From Enterococcus montenegrensis (GTDB taxonomy: Bacteria > Bacillota > Bacilli > Lactobacillales > Enterococcaceae): a stretch of DNA of 64,000 bases. The stretch lies in the NCBI RefSeq assembly GCF_029983095.1, contig NZ_CP120467.1, positions 1,596,501 through 1,660,500 of the forward strand, given 5' to 3'. The notes below the pieces were generated by a model. The model was not told the DNA's origin, ran no database searches, and was given only the letters and a program-made list of their open reading frames with translations. Positions 30,745-42,112 of the stretch are shown piece after piece (the first letter of the stretch is position 1; every line of letters starts with the position of its first letter). The translations under genes and the position numbers were made by a program.

Positions 30745-30848
30745 ACAAATACTTTTTTTTCTGGCTAGTCTTTTTATCATTATTTTAAACGAAAAAGTAT
30801 TTTCTTTCATTTCTTTGTTTAAAATTGTATTTTTACTAATTAGATTTC

Positions 30849-30902
30849 AAAAATATCCCCACTGTACCCTAAAGGAGAAAAATGTACAGCAGAGATATTT
30901 TT
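30849..30902 (-). terminator. Terminator of the arc operon
   Basis: On the minus strand AAATATCTCTGCTGTAC pairs with GTACAGTGGGGATATTT with a few G-U pairs, followed by T. It is placed right after arcC, before any arcD. Confidence 0.75.
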
Positions 30903-30916
30903 TAGCAAATTAACTA

Positions 30917-31861
30917 TTAGTCGGCAACTACAATCGTGCCATCTTCATTAGCCAATAAGTTTTCAATATTTTCCAATGAAGTGATGATTGCTTTACCTTC
31001 AGGACGAGCTTCAACAAATTCAATACATGCTTGTACTTTAGGCAACATACTGCCTGGAGCAAATTGATCTTCTTGAATGTATTGTTTCATTTCTGAAACT
31101 GTCACGCGTTCTAATTTCTTTTGATCTGGTTTTTGATAATTTACATACACATTATCAACACCAGTCAAGACGATTAGAAGGTCTGCTTTAATGATTTCCG
31201 CTAATTTTTCAGAAGCGAAATCTTTGTCAATTACAGCTTCGCGACCTTCCAAACCTTTTGCAGTTTCCACAACAGGAATACCGCCACCACCAACAGAAAT
31301 TGTCACCACACCTTGATCTACTAAGCTTTCGATCACGCGTGCTTCTTTAATTGAAAGTGGTTTTGGTGATGCAACAACTTTACGCCAGCCTCGCCCTGCA
31401 TCTTCTTTAAAAGTAGCATTGCCCGCTTGCATTTGTTGTTTGGCTTCTTCTTCAGTGAAGAATGGACCAACTGGTTTACTTGGATTATTAAAAGATGGAT
31501 CGTCTTCTGCCACAATAACTTGTGTCACTAAAGAAACAACATCTTTATCAATACCTTTTTCTTTTAAGATAGCGCCCATTTCATTTTGCAACCAGTAACC
31601 AATTGAACCTTCTGTCATAGCAACACAAGTATCTAAAGGCATAGCTGGTGTTTTTTCAGAGTCCGCTGCCGCTTGTTGGATTAGTAAGTTCCCAACTTGG
31701 GGACCATTACCATGGGAGATGATTAATTCATCCCCTTGTTCGATAAATTGAACTAAATATTTTGCAGTTTCTTTTAATGCATTTTGTTGTGCTTGTGCAG
31801 TTGCGTCATCAGATAAGATTGCATTACCACCTAAAGCTACAACGACTTTACGTTTTGCCAT
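30917..31861 (-). CDS. arcC: Carbamate kinase
   Basis: ArcC transfers phosphate from carbamoyl phosphate to ADP, giving the ATP of the arginine deiminase route. The 314-residue amino-acid-kinase-fold protein has [53 protein letters not shown]-like [13 protein letters not shown] and the end [20 protein letters not shown]. It is third in arcABC, 127 bases after arcB with a hairpin between them. Confidence 0.97.
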   Translation of the reverse strand: MAKRKVVVALGGNAILSDDATAQAQQNALKETAKYLVQFIEQGDELIISHGNGPQVGNLLIQQAAADSEKTPAMPLDTCVAMTEGSIGYWLQNEMGAILKEKGIDKDVVSLVTQVIVAEDDPSFNNPSKPVGPFFTEEEAKQQMQAGNATFKEDAGRGWRKVVASPKPLSIKEARVIESLVDQGVVTISVGGGGIPVVETAKGLEGREAVIDKDFASEKLAEIIKADLLIVLTGVDNVYVNYQKPDQKKLERVTVSEMKQYIQEDQFAPGSMLPKVQACIEFVEARPEGKAIITSLENIENLLANEDGTIVVAD

Positions 31862-31912
31862 AATTATCGCTCCTCGTAAGAAATTTTGACAGTTTTTAGA
31901 AACACCAAAACA

Positions 31913-31951
31913 AGCCAGCTCTTTTGACAGGCAAAAGGCTCAAAGAACTGA
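31913..31951 (-). repeat. Intercistronic hairpin between arcB and arcC
   Basis: An imperfect inverted repeat around CAGCTCTTTTGA and TCAAAGAACTG lies between arcB and arcC without a T run. It may be an mRNA processing or stability element. Confidence 0.45.
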
Positions 31952-31988
31952 CTCGTCTTAGTTAAAGTAGGTTTTAATTTAGTAGCGA

Positions 31989-33008
31989 TTAAGCACGTGG
32001 AATAAACAGATTACCTAATGTCGCAGCCATAATAGCTTTGATTGAGTGCATGCGGTTTTCCGCTTGATCAAATTGACGCGCATATTTAGAACGGAAGACT
32101 TCATCTGTAACTTCCATTTCAGTAATGCCAAATCTTTCTTTCATTTGTTCGCCATATACAGTGTTTGTATCATGGAATGCTGGTAAGCAGTGTAAGAAGA
32201 TTAAGCGATCTGTATTATGTGTTTTCTCAACTAATTCCATGTTGATTTGGTAAGGACGCAATAATTTGATACGTTCTTCAAATTTGTCTTCTTCACCCAT
32301 TGATACCCAAACATCGGCATACAATACATCAGCGCCATCAACGCCTTTATCAACATCGTCTGTTACCATTAATTTGGCACCAGATTTTTCAGCAAACTCT
32401 TGTGCCATTTTTTGGATTTCTTCTTCAGGTTGTAATTCTTTTGGTGCTACGATACGTACATTTGTACCTAAAATCGCACCTGTTACTAACAATGAGTTTG
32501 CCATGTTATTACGGCCATCTCCACAGTAAGCTAATGTAATATCTTCAACTGTGCCAAAGTTTTCTTGGATTGTTAAGAAGTCGGCAATCATTTGTGTTGG
32601 ATGCCATTCGTCTGTCAAACCATTCCAAACTGGAACGCCTGAAAACTCAGCCAACTCTTCAACCATTTTTTGGCTGAATCCGCGGAATTCAATTCCGTCA
32701 AACATACGACCCAATACTTTTGCAGTATCTTCTGTTGATTCTTTTTTACCTAATTGAATATCATTTGCACCAAGGTATTCCGGATGTGCACCTAAATCAA
32801 TTGAAGCTGTAGTAAAAGCAGCCCGTGTCCGTGTAGAAGTTTTTTCAAATAAAAGTGCAATATTTTTACCTTCTAAGTAGCGATGTGGAATCCCACGTTT
32901 TTTAAGATCTTTCAAATGTTCAGAAAAATCGATTAGATATTGTAATTCTTCTTTTGTAAAATCTTTTTCTGCTAACAAGCTTCTTCCTTGGAATACTGAT
33001 TCTTTCAT
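31989..33008 (-). CDS. arcB: Ornithine carbamoyltransferase, catabolic
   Basis: ArcB splits citrulline with phosphate into ornithine and carbamoyl phosphate. The 339-residue protein shows the carbamoyl-phosphate loop [19 protein letters not shown], the ornithine motif [25 protein letters not shown] and HCLPAFHD. The length and place between arcA and arcC mark it as the catabolic form. A strong GGAGAG site precedes the ATG. Confidence 0.97.
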   Translation of the reverse strand: MKESVFQGRSLLAEKDFTKEELQYLIDFSEHLKDLKKRGIPHRYLEGKNIALLFEKTSTRTRAAFTTASIDLGAHPEYLGANDIQLGKKESTEDTAKVLGRMFDGIEFRGFSQKMVEELAEFSGVPVWNGLTDEWHPTQMIADFLTIQENFGTVEDITLAYCGDGRNNMANSLLVTGAILGTNVRIVAPKELQPEEEIQKMAQEFAEKSGAKLMVTDDVDKGVDGADVLYADVWVSMGEEDKFEERIKLLRPYQINMELVEKTHNTDRLIFLHCLPAFHDTNTVYGEQMKERFGITEMEVTDEVFRSKYARQFDQAENRMHSIKAIMAATLGNLFIPRA

Positions 33009-33040
33009 AAGTTGAGCTCTCCTTTAGTTAGTTTTCATTT

Positions 33041-33075
33041 GGTCCGCAAGACGGCTTACAGCCGCCCGCAGAACC
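33041..33075 (-). repeat. GC-rich intercistronic hairpin between arcA and arcB
   Basis: On the minus strand GGTTCTGCGGGCGGC and GCCGTCTTGCGGACC form a stem of about 15 bp with a short loop. No T run follows, so it is more likely a processing or stability element than a terminator. Confidence 0.55.
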
Positions 33076-33086
33076 AATTCATACCT

Positions 33087-34316
33087 TTATTTTTTTAGAT
33101 CTTCACGTACTAATGGTTGACTCATGCAACGAGGGCCACCACGACCGCGTGATAATTCTCCTGAATGGATTTCTAACACTTTAATACCATAGCTACGTAG
33201 AATTTCGTTTGATACATAGTTACGATTATACGTTACTACTACAGCTGGTGCAATTGCTAAGGTATTTGAACCGTCATTCCATTGTTCACGAGGTGCAACG
33301 ATTGCATCGCCATCACCGGTTGGAATTAATACCAAATCATCTAAATGTAATAAATCTTTTAATGTACCGTGTAAGTCATTTGTTTGTGTGATTGTGATAT
33401 CGTCGCCATTTGGTTCTAAAATGAAGCAATCGATTTTACCATCAGCATCTTGAATAGCTGGATGAATCGTAAATTTATCGTAATCTACCATTGTAAATAC
33501 AGTATCCAAATGCATCATTGCACGGTTATTCGGAATTTTAATTGCTAAAACTTTTTCAAAACCAGCATGTTTAGCAAACATATTGCGCGCTAATTTTTCC
33601 AAAGTTTTCGCATTTGTCCGTTGTGAAATACCAACTGCTAATACTTCATGGCTAAGAACTAATTCGTCCCCACCTTCAATATGGCCTTCAGCTTCACGGT
33701 CTAACCAGACATCAACTTTGCCTGCAAAACGTGGATGATGATTTAAAATATATTCTGTAAATAATGATTCACGACGACGTGCTTCAAAAGTCATCTTGTT
33801 AACAGTCATGCCGTTACCAATTGATGCAGAAGGGTCGCGAGTGAAGTATAGGTTAGGCATTGGATCCATGTAAAATGGATATTCATCGTCAGCAGATAAA
33901 TCTAGTAATGAACGAGATTTAACATCGATTTCTTTTGTACGTACCCCAGCCATGATTTTATCAACCATGTCTTGTGTTTCCATACTAAGCAGATATTCGA
34001 ACAATCCTTGACGGACAGCTGCTGAATCAATATGAGATTCATCTAAGATGCGGTTTAAGAATTCTTCTTTCACATTACCAGCATCAATAGCTTCTGTTGA
34101 TAATTTTTCTAAATACAGAGTTTCTGCACCATTGTCTTGTAAAACTTTGGCGAACTCGTCATGCTCTGCTTGGGCATTTGGCAAATATGGAATATCGTCA
34201 AATAATAAACGATCCATAATGTCTGGAGTTAAGTTTTCAACTTCTGCGCCAGGTCTTTTCAATAGAACAGTGTTTAGTTTTCCGATTTCGGAAAACACGT
34301 GAATTGGTTTGTCCAT
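33087..34316 (-). CDS. arcA: Arginine deiminase
   Basis: ArcA hydrolyses arginine to citrulline and ammonia. The 409-residue protein shows the family motifs [13 protein letters not shown], the catalytic region [24 protein letters not shown] and the C-terminal catalytic cysteine in [13 protein letters not shown]. The usual length is conserved. It is the first gene of arcABC, behind a promoter region with a Crp/Fnr-like palindrome and ARG-box-like repeats shared with the divergent arcR. Confidence 0.98.
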   Translation of the reverse strand: MDKPIHVFSEIGKLNTVLLKRPGAEVENLTPDIMDRLLFDDIPYLPNAQAEHDEFAKVLQDNGAETLYLEKLSTEAIDAGNVKEEFLNRILDESHIDSAAVRQGLFEYLLSMETQDMVDKIMAGVRTKEIDVKSRSLLDLSADDEYPFYMDPMPNLYFTRDPSASIGNGMTVNKMTFEARRRESLFTEYILNHHPRFAGKVDVWLDREAEGHIEGGDELVLSHEVLAVGISQRTNAKTLEKLARNMFAKHAGFEKVLAIKIPNNRAMMHLDTVFTMVDYDKFTIHPAIQDADGKIDCFILEPNGDDITITQTNDLHGTLKDLLHLDDLVLIPTGDGDAIVAPREQWNDGSNTLAIAPAVVVTYNRNYVSNEILRSYGIKVLEIHSGELSRGRGGPRCMSQPLVREDLKK

Positions 34317-34391
34317 TTTTTATTGCCTCCTCGTTATTGATTACATTAATAGATTAACCCTTAAAAGAAAGGGCTTTCAAATTTATCTAAC

Positions 34392-34415
34392 ATTATAAAG
34401 GAGAAATATTTCACA
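34392..34415 (-). promoter_or_regulatory. arcA promoter region with Crp/Fnr-like site
   Basis: A minus-strand TATAAT lies at 34392-34397, about 75 bases before arcA. Just upstream, 34400-34415 reads on the minus strand TGTGA-AATATT-TCTCC, close to the Crp/Fnr consensus TGTGA-N6-TCACA. A second TATAAT overlaps at 34415-34420. ArcR is the natural candidate to bind. Confidence 0.5.
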
Positions 34416-34445
34416 TTATATTAGATGTTATTTATATTTACCCGA

Positions 34446-34636
34446 TTAATGAATGAAACAATCATAACAGAAGATATATTTATTCATTTTGAACGAAAAA
34501 AAATATTTATTCATTTGGATTTTTTTTGCATATAGAATATTCTCTTTATTTTAAAGGTCTAAATAATTTGAAAACGCATACTTTTCAGCAGTTTTTGTAT
34601 ATTTCCGGTATGCAAAACCTTGTTTTATTCATTTTT
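34446..34636. promoter_or_regulatory. Repeated ARG-box-like half sites between arcA and arcR
   Basis: ATATTTATTCATTT occurs at 34476-34490 and 34503-34516, exactly 27 bases apart, with a related TTTTATTCATTTTT at 34623-34636 and an opposite AATGAATGAAA near 34448. They resemble halves of the ArgR box (TGAATWWWWATTCA). The whole 474-base gap 34317-34790 holds no gene. Confidence 0.45.
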
Positions 34637-34790
34637 GCCATTTTCACTCAATAAAAATCCGACTTACATTCTCATATTATTTTTTTGCTGAAATCTGCCG
34701 TCTACACCTTATTTTTCCCTTTACAAACCAAAGGAAAAAGGCAACAATATAAACTAGAGAAAAAAAGTGTAAAAAAGGAGTTAGCCAGTT

Positions 34791-35477
34791 ATGTATGCCG
34801 ATAAGGTAGACTATCAATTTTCCCGTTTAAGATACCAAGCAGATTTTGAACACCTTACTGATGACGAATTCCAACTTTTAAAGGCCAATGTTTTATTACG
34901 TTCTTATAAAAAAGGACAAGTACTCTTTGACGAAGGGGATGCAAGAGACCGACTGTATTATGTCGTTGCTGGTTTGGTACGAATTGAACGCTATGATGAA
35001 AGTGCAACTTACTACTATTATGATTACGTAACCAATTACAGCGTTTTTCCTTTGGGAGGCGTTTTCGAAGCAGAAGTTTACACCCATAGTGCTCAAGCCA
35101 TGACTGACATTGAAACCTTCTATTTTCCTACCCAAATTTATGAACAAATTTGCCAAAAGAACAACCAGCAGTTACTTTACCTTATCAAAAAGCAAAATAA
35201 AATTATCGAAAGCCATCAATTACGCCTACAAACGGGCTTAACTTCAAATGCTCACGATCGTGTAACCCAAAATCTCTACATATTAAAACGAGAGTTAGGA
35301 CAACCAGAATCCAAAACCAAAGTCACGATTCCATTTCCAATTACTTTAAAAGAATTAGCTGTTAATAGTGGTACTACCCGTGAAACAGCAGGTCAAGTCA
35401 TTAAAAAGCTAAAAGAAAAAGGTTTAATTGATTATGAAAAAAAAATATTCACTTTTTATGAAGATGTAATCAAATAG
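34791..35477 (+). CDS. arcR: Crp/Fnr-family regulator ArcR
   Basis: The 228-residue protein has an N-terminal cyclic-nucleotide-type domain (about 20-140: SYKKGQVLFDEGDARDRLYY) and a C-terminal helix-turn-helix (about 150-220: TLKELAVNSGTTRETAGQVI). The cAMP phosphate-binding Arg is not evident and there is no FNR cysteine cluster, as in ArcR and Flp. It is divergent from arcA, fitting the role of arc activator. AAGGAG precedes the ATG. Confidence 0.85.
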   Translation: MYADKVDYQFSRLRYQADFEHLTDDEFQLLKANVLLRSYKKGQVLFDEGDARDRLYYVVAGLVRIERYDESATYYYYDYVTNYSVFPLGGVFEAEVYTHSAQAMTDIETFYFPTQIYEQICQKNNQQLLYLIKKQNKIIESHQLRLQTGLTSNAHDRVTQNLYILKRELGQPESKTKVTIPFPITLKELAVNSGTTRETAGQVIKKLKEKGLIDYEKKIFTFYEDVIK

Positions 35478-35492
35478 CCTACTCAAATTATA

Positions 35493-35532
35493 AAAACGGA
35501 TGATTTAGCCTATGCCAAATCATCCGTTTTTA
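35493..35532 (+). terminator. Terminator of arcR
   Basis: AAAACGGATGATTT (35493-35506) pairs perfectly with AAATCATCCGTTTT (35517-35530), followed by T. Confidence 0.9.
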
Positions 35533-35706
35533 TATTTGTAAATGTAAGCCAGAAAAAAGTCACTTAAAAAGTTTGACTTCATTTCCCCCAAAAATCCATC
35601 AAGAATCTTAAATGTTTTAGTTCTAGCTTACATCAATAAGTGTACCGTAATTGTAATTTTCTTTTTTTCAAATTAATTGCGGATTAAAAACTCCTTTTGA
35701 AAAAAA

Positions 35707-36720
35707 TCAGGCTAATTCCAAACCCGGTTTAGCATTTAGAAAATAGTTGCCAAAATGTTGTTTTGCTAATTCTACATGAGCGGCAGCACCAATCATTGCA
35801 GCATTATCTCCACATAAACGCAACGGCGGTACAATTAATTCAACGCCTGGAGCTTCTTTGAGCAATACTTCACCTAAACGTTCTCGCAGCCCCTGATTGG
35901 CTGCAACGCCACCAGCAACAACTAATTGTTTAACTGGCCAATTTTGACAAGCACGGATTGTTTTTGCAGTTAAAACATCTACGACGCTGGCTTGAAAACT
36001 TGCAGCTAGATCTTCTTTTGCTAACACTTCACCTTTTTGATCTGCATTGTGCACTAAATTAATAAAGGCACTTTTTAAACCGCTAAAACTAAAATCATAA
36101 TTATCCTCATGGATCATTGCGCGAGGAAAATGAAACGTATCTTTCCCCAGATGAGCAAGCTGATCTAGTTCTTTACCGCTAGGATAACTTAAACCTAAGA
36201 CGCGTCCTACTTTATCGTAGGCTTCACCACAAGCGTCATCTCGGGTTTCACCAATAATTTCATAAGAGCCGTCTTCAGCCATGTAAACTAACTCCGTATG
36301 CCCACCACTAACAAGTAAAGCCATTAAAGGAAATTCTAATGGTTTTACTAACCGTGCTGCATAAATATGTCCTGCCATATGATTTACAGGAATTAACGGT
36401 AATTGGTGCGCCCAGGCAAACGCCTTGGCCGCTGCGATTCCAATTAAAAGCGAGCCGACTAAACCAGGACCATACGTTACCGCCACAGCAGTTAAATCTT
36501 TTGGTGTAACTTGTGCTTCACTTAACGCATCTTGTAAACAAAGCGTAATTTGCTCCACATGATGACGACTTGCAACTTCTGGCACAACGCCACCAAAACG
36601 TTGGTGACTTTTAATTTGGGAAGCAACAATATTACTTAATATTTCATGACCGTCTTTAATCACTGCAACACTTGTTTCATCACAGCTACTTTCAACGGCT
36701 AAAATTAATTCAGAACTCAT
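35707..36720 (-). CDS. tsaD: tRNA t6A37 threonylcarbamoyltransferase TsaD
   Basis: TsaD transfers the threonylcarbamoyl group to A37 of ANN-decoding tRNAs. The 337-residue ASKHA-fold protein has [14 protein letters not shown], the metal-binding HHVEQ and [21 protein letters not shown] and [11 protein letters not shown]. It is last in tsaB-rimI-rimI-tsaD and its start overlaps the preceding gene by 11 bases. Confidence 0.97.
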   Translation of the reverse strand: MSSELILAVESSCDETSVAVIKDGHEILSNIVASQIKSHQRFGGVVPEVASRHHVEQITLCLQDALSEAQVTPKDLTAVAVTYGPGLVGSLLIGIAAAKAFAWAHQLPLIPVNHMAGHIYAARLVKPLEFPLMALLVSGGHTELVYMAEDGSYEIIGETRDDACGEAYDKVGRVLGLSYPSGKELDQLAHLGKDTFHFPRAMIHEDNYDFSFSGLKSAFINLVHNADQKGEVLAKEDLAASFQASVVDVLTAKTIRACQNWPVKQLVVAGGVAANQGLRERLGEVLLKEAPGVELIVPPLRLCGDNAAMIGAAAHVELAKQHFGNYFLNAKPGLELA

Positions 36721-37186
36721 TTGTTTGAATTGGCCCCACTTTCTTTAACATAATTAAGGCATCTTCCCGTGGATTTTGATAATAATCTGCCCGTCGACTA
36801 ATGACCTTATAACCATGCGCTAAATAGAGATTTTTGGCAGAAAAATTTCTTATCCGTACCTCTAAAAAAAATTGGTTTACTGACGGAATTTTATCCACTA
36901 ACTTCATTAAAAGACCGCCGTAACCTTTATTTTGTGTTGCAGGATGAACGGCCACGTTGGCAATTTCAACTTCATCAATAATTTTTTGATAAGCTAAAAA
37001 AGCTACTATTTGTCCTTTTTCTTCTATAATAAAATAATTGGTTGCAGCATTTTTTAAATCAGCGAGATATTGCTCTTTTTTCCAAGGACTTCCTGTTTGA
37101 TAGGCAGCCTCTGCAATGTTATACAATGAATCTGCCAGTTCCGTCAAGTTGTAGTCCTTTTTTTCTTTAATCTTAAAATCAGTCAA
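36710..37186 (-). CDS. rimI: RimI-like N-acetyltransferase (second copy)
   Basis: The 158-residue GNAT resembles the S18-alanine acetyltransferase RimI. It has [22 protein letters not shown] (acetyl-CoA loop NKGYGG) and [21 protein letters not shown]. The start is TTG at 37186, within the end of the preceding gene. It sits between its paralogue and tsaD, all overlapping, so the set is co-translated. Its precise protein substrate is not certain. Confidence 0.82.
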   Translation of the reverse strand: MTDFKIKEKKDYNLTELADSLYNIAEAAYQTGSPWKKEQYLADLKNAATNYFIIEEKGQIVAFLAYQKIIDEVEIANVAVHPATQNKGYGGLLMKLVDKIPSVNQFFLEVRIRNFSAKNLYLAHGYKVISRRADYYQNPREDALIMLKKVGPIQTNEF

Positions 37187-37709
37187 TGTATTTCACCATA
37201 TCCAATGCATCTTCATTTGTTTGATCATAATAGGCGGTTTTAATTGCGCGTGAAACATATCCTAATTTGCGGTATAGGCGTTGCGCATCGCGATTACTTA
37301 ACCGAACTTCCAAAGACATGGTCAAACAACCATTTTTTTTAGCAAAATGTTCCAACTCTTGTAATAAAAATGTGCCAATGCCACTTCCTTGAAAATCTGG
37401 ATCAACGGCTATATTGGTGATATGGGCATCATTGCCAATAATACGGCATCCGCCAAAAGCTAAAATAGCTTCAGCTTCCACACATAAATACAAATGTGGT
37501 AGCGGTGAAATTAATTCTGACAAAAATGCTGATTTAGTCCAAGGTAACTTGCCATGGTAAACATTTCTTTCCACTGCTAAAAGCGCTTTGATGTCGTCAT
37601 TTGTCACTTCGCGAACAAACCAGGCTGCATGTCCTGGATAAGTCCTTTTTAGATAGCCTGCACTTTTAAAAGGTGGTTTTGGAAAAAGAGCTTTAAATTT
37701 TTTCAACAT
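37179..37709 (-). CDS. rimI: RimI-like ribosomal protein N-acetyltransferase (first copy)
   Basis: The 176-residue GNAT has ITNIAVDPDFQGSGIGTFLL and NRDAQRLYRKLGYVSRAIKT, as in RimI. An N-terminal basic segment of about 30 residues (LKKFKALFPKPPFKSAGYLK) precedes the domain. The ATG at 37709 follows CAGGTGA; it overlaps the tsaB end by 17 bases. An open frame to 37769 is only the shadow of tsaB. Confidence 0.85.
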   Translation of the reverse strand: MLKKFKALFPKPPFKSAGYLKRTYPGHAAWFVREVTNDDIKALLAVERNVYHGKLPWTKSAFLSELISPLPHLYLCVEAEAILAFGGCRIIGNDAHITNIAVDPDFQGSGIGTFLLQELEHFAKKNGCLTMSLEVRLSNRDAQRLYRKLGYVSRAIKTAYYDQTNEDALDMVKYID

Positions 37710-38418
37710 AATTTTCGTCACCTGACCAATCTTTGTGGGCAGCCAGCCATTTTTCTTCTGCTTCGACACGTTTTAAATATAGCGGTGAAAAAGTGTCAAT
37801 ATTGGTCACTGGTGCTTTTTTGGCACCCAATTCTGCTAAAACTGCCCCACTGGGAAGTTGCCAATGGGAAATTTTATTTATTTTTGCAGTGGGTAAACTT
37901 TCACTTATCTCCGCTGCAAACTTTGCTACATCTTCTCCGACAAATAAAATGTCATGTTCATTTTTCAACTGTACTAGTAAATCTGCTAGTGCCATATGGC
38001 GATCTGCTTGAATCATTTGCAATTCATCTGCAACCCATTGATAAAGACCAGTGTATACATTGTTTCTTCTTGCATCAAATAATGGGACAATAACGCCTGC
38101 ATAATTACGGCAATTGGCGGCAATTAAAGCCAAACTAGAAACACCAACCAACTCACAATGTAGTGTATCTGCTAGTGTTTTTGCTGTTGTGACACCAATT
38201 CTAAGCCCCGTGTAAGATCCAGGTCCCTGGGCAACTACGATGCGCTCAATTTCTTGTGGGGTTAATGCAACTTTTTCCATTAGCTCAGCAATAGCGGGCA
38301 TTAACGTCACACTATGATTTTTATTAACATTTGTTGTAATTTCGCCTAAGACGATGTTTTCAGCCATCACGCTGACTGTTAAGGTTTTATTTGATGTATC
38401 AAAAGCCAATATCTTCAC
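37693..38418 (-). CDS. tsaB: tRNA t6A synthesis protein TsaB
   Basis: TsaB is the partner of TsaD in the t6A complex. The 241-residue protein has ILAFDTSNKTLTVSV, NHSVTLMPAIAEL and the characteristic VVAQGPGSYTGLRIGVTTAK. The start is GTG at 38418, nine bases after AAAGGAGAGG; a longer frame to 38457 has no site. It opens the tsaB-rimI-rimI-tsaD operon. Confidence 0.93.
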   Translation of the reverse strand: MKILAFDTSNKTLTVSVMAENIVLGEITTNVNKNHSVTLMPAIAELMEKVALTPQEIERIVVAQGPGSYTGLRIGVTTAKTLADTLHCELVGVSSLALIAANCRNYAGVIVPLFDARRNNVYTGLYQWVADELQMIQADRHMALADLLVQLKNEHDILFVGEDVAKFAAEISESLPTAKINKISHWQLPSGAVLAELGAKKAPVTNIDTFSPLYLKRVEAEEKWLAAHKDWSGDENYVEKI

Positions 38419-38494
38419 GGTGCTATCCTCTCCTTTAACTCTAGTGTATTTTACCACAAATTTAAAAAAGTTAAATAAACCTGCGTAGAGCCAA

Positions 38495-38536
38495 TAAAAA
38501 ATGCTACCGTCAGATATAAAGCAACTGCGGTAACAT
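38495..38536 (-). terminator. Terminator of the gal operon
   Basis: On the minus strand ATGTTACCG pairs with CGGTAGCAT (38528-38536 and 38501-38509), followed by a T run. It follows the galR stop. Confidence 0.8.
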
Positions 38537-38543
38537 CTTTCAA

Positions 38544-39548
<1,005 letters not shown>

Positions 39549-39612
39549 TTAGTTTTATTTCTCGAGTTGTAAGTTAAAGATAAACAAATTTGTGCAGCTG
39601 ATTTTTTAACGC

Positions 39613-41094
39613 TTAAAGTGTATCAGTAAAACGCAAAAAGGCTTGTTGCCCCACTTTATCACGTTTAAAAACACCAGCATCTTCCAAAACACGGGCAAAA
39701 ATTTGTCCAACTTCACCATGTATGATATCCATGGCATTTGTTGGCGTAAATTCATGGGTTTGCATCATCGCTTGTGCCCAGGTTTTATGGTAGTCGGCAA
39801 TATTATTAGGTTTACCTAATACATATTTTTCAACTTCTTCTAATTCAGGTAATAATCTTGGTGGTAAGACAGCTAGTCCCATTACCTCAATCAGACCAAT
39901 ATTTTCTTTTTTAATATGTTGCACATCTGGATGGGGATGAAAAATACCATCGGGGAATTTTTTTGAAACATTATTATCCCGCAATACTAAATCAACCTCA
40001 TATAACTTTCCATTTCTTCTGGCAATGGGCGTTATCGTATGATGTGGCGTGCCATCGTCACTAAATGCTTTGACACAAACACTTTCATCTGAATAGTGTT
40101 TCCAGGCTTGTAAGATATACTCGCAAGCATTTATCATTTCAGTTTTGTCTGCTCCTTGCAACCGAAGAACTGACATCGGCCATTTTACAATTCCCGCTTT
40201 AATATTTGGAAAAACACTTAAATTAATTTCTTTTTCCAGGGGAGCTTTTGCCATCGCAAAGGTGTGCTTTCCACCTTGATAATGGTCATGGGATAAAATT
40301 GATCCTCCTACAATCGGTAAATCCGCATTTGAGCCCACAAAATAATGGGGTAAAACTTCAATGATGGTCAATAAACGTTCAAAAGTTGCCCGGCTAATTT
40401 GCATCGGGCGATGCTCTTCTGATAAGACAATGCAATGTTCATTATAATAGGCATATGGGGAATATTGAAATCCCCAACTCTCACCATTCAAGTTCATGCG
40501 AATAATGCGGTGATTGGTCCGCGCTGGATAATTCAGGCGCCCTTTATAGCCTTCATTTTCCATGCAAAGCATACATTTGGGATAATCGCCGGCTGTCACA
40601 TTTTTCATTGTTGCAATTTCTTTAGGGTCTTTTTCTGGTTTAGAAAGATTAATTGTAATCTCTAATTTTCCATATTTCGTTTCAGCTGGAAAAACAATGT
40701 TTTTAGCAATAGCACGCGTTTTAATATAGTCATTTTCTTGACATAATTTAAAAAAGTATTCGGTTGCGGCTTCTGGTGTTTTAGCATAATGTTGGGCAAA
40801 AAAAGCATTAACAACTGAAGGCGGCGGCGTCAAAAAATCCATTAACTGCGCTTCCAAAATTTCTTTTTGGGCTAGACTATCTCCGATTACACCATTTTCT
40901 TTTGCTTTTTTTACTAATGCATCTAATAACTCTAAAGAATTTTGGGTCGCACTTTGTGGCTTAACCTCATCCAGACTATCCTCCCCAATTAAAGCAATAA
41001 TCCGATTTTGTAAATATAAGCGGTCTAATTCCATATAACCACCGGCATGAATGGCTAATGTCGCAAAATCCACCACTGTCTGGCTGATACTCAT
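39613..41094 (-). CDS. galT: UDP-glucose-hexose-1-phosphate uridylyltransferase (type 2)
   Basis: GalT exchanges UDP between glucose and galactose 1-phosphate. The 493-residue protein is the Gram-positive type 2 enzyme, longer than E. coli GalT. The catalytic region is GGSILSHDHYQGGKHTFAMA, with TNHRIIRMNLNGESWGFQYS earlier and an N-terminal helical part (1-110). GGAGGT precedes the ATG. It lies 11 bases after galE. Confidence 0.96.
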   Translation of the reverse strand: MSISQTVVDFATLAIHAGGYMELDRLYLQNRIIALIGEDSLDEVKPQSATQNSLELLDALVKKAKENGVIGDSLAQKEILEAQLMDFLTPPPSVVNAFFAQHYAKTPEAATEYFFKLCQENDYIKTRAIAKNIVFPAETKYGKLEITINLSKPEKDPKEIATMKNVTAGDYPKCMLCMENEGYKGRLNYPARTNHRIIRMNLNGESWGFQYSPYAYYNEHCIVLSEEHRPMQISRATFERLLTIIEVLPHYFVGSNADLPIVGGSILSHDHYQGGKHTFAMAKAPLEKEINLSVFPNIKAGIVKWPMSVLRLQGADKTEMINACEYILQAWKHYSDESVCVKAFSDDGTPHHTITPIARRNGKLYEVDLVLRDNNVSKKFPDGIFHPHPDVQHIKKENIGLIEVMGLAVLPPRLLPELEEVEKYVLGKPNNIADYHKTWAQAMMQTHEFTPTNAMDIIHGEVGQIFARVLEDAGVFKRDKVGQQAFLRFTDTL

Positions 41095-41105
41095 TATTTT
41101 ACCTC

Positions 41106-42095
41106 CTAGTCTTCATAACCATGAGGATGACTAACGTGCCAATCCCAAGCTGTTTTAATAATATCTTTAATGTCGGTATACGCAGGTTGCCAGCCTAAAA
41201 TTTCTTTTGCCTTGTCACTTGCAGCCACAAGTGTTGCAGGGTCCCCTTTTCTTCGGGGGGCAATTTTGGCAGGAATTTTTCTACCCGTAACTGCTCTAGC
41301 GGCTTCTAGCATTTCCTTAACGGAATAACCATTATTACTGCCAAGATTAAAGACATTGCTTTTGTTACCTGCTTTTAAATATTCTAAAGCTAAAATGTGC
41401 GCGGCAATTAAATCTTCTACTTGAACATAATCACGAATACAAGTGCCATCTGGTGTTTTGTAATCATCACCGAAAATCTGCAACGCCTCTCTTTGCCCTA
41501 AAGCAACTTGTAAAATAATCGGTACTAAATGGGTTTCCGGATCGTGATCTTCCCCAATTGAAGCATCTGCTTTAGCTCCGGCAACATTGAAATAACGCAA
41601 GGCAACGTATTTCATCCCGTATGCGTTGTCACACCATTTCATCATTTTTTCCATCATCAGTTTACTTTCCCCGTATGGATTTTTGGGTGCAGTTTCAGCC
41701 GTTTCTTTAATTGGTACAACTTTTGGTTCGCCATAAGTTGCCGCAGTAGAAGAAAAGACAATATTTTTTACATCATTTGCTTGCATCACTTCTAATAAAA
41801 TTTGCATTCCGTAAACATTATTATTAAAATATTTCAATGGCTTTTCTACTGATTCGCCAACTAAAGAACTAGCCGCAAAGTGAATGACACCTTCAATTTT
41901 CTCTTTTTGAAAAACACTTTCTAAAAAGTCTTTATCCCGCACATCCCCTTCATAAAAACGCGCATCTTTATGAATTGCTTGTTTGTGCCCAGTTAATAAA
42001 TTGTCCACAACCACCACGTCGTATCCTTTGGTAATTAATTGATCCACTGCGTGAGAGCCGATATAACCAGCTCCGCCTAATACTAAAATTGACAT
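41106..42095 (-). CDS. galE: UDP-glucose 4-epimerase
   Basis: GalE interconverts UDP-galactose and UDP-glucose. The 329-residue short-chain dehydrogenase-type enzyme has the NAD motif [16 protein letters not shown], the [10 protein letters not shown] region and the catalytic [11 protein letters not shown] (Tyr and Lys). The length is standard. It is the second gene of galK-galE-galT-galR and is 17 bases after galK. Confidence 0.97.
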   Translation of the reverse strand: MSILVLGGAGYIGSHAVDQLITKGYDVVVVDNLLTGHKQAIHKDARFYEGDVRDKDFLESVFQKEKIEGVIHFAASSLVGESVEKPLKYFNNNVYGMQILLEVMQANDVKNIVFSSTAATYGEPKVVPIKETAETAPKNPYGESKLMMEKMMKWCDNAYGMKYVALRYFNVAGAKADASIGEDHDPETHLVPIILQVALGQREALQIFGDDYKTPDGTCIRDYVQVEDLIAAHILALEYLKAGNKSNVFNLGSNNGYSVKEMLEAARAVTGRKIPAKIAPRRKGDPATLVAASDKAKEILGWQPAYTDIKDIIKTAWDWHVSHPHGYED

Positions 42096-42112
42096 TTTAA
42101 AGCCTCCATTTT

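Noticed and set aside
34569-34587. cre-like palindrome TGAAAACGCATACTTTTCA before arcR
   Set aside because: It has at least two mismatches to the CcpA consensus; too weak to list as a site.
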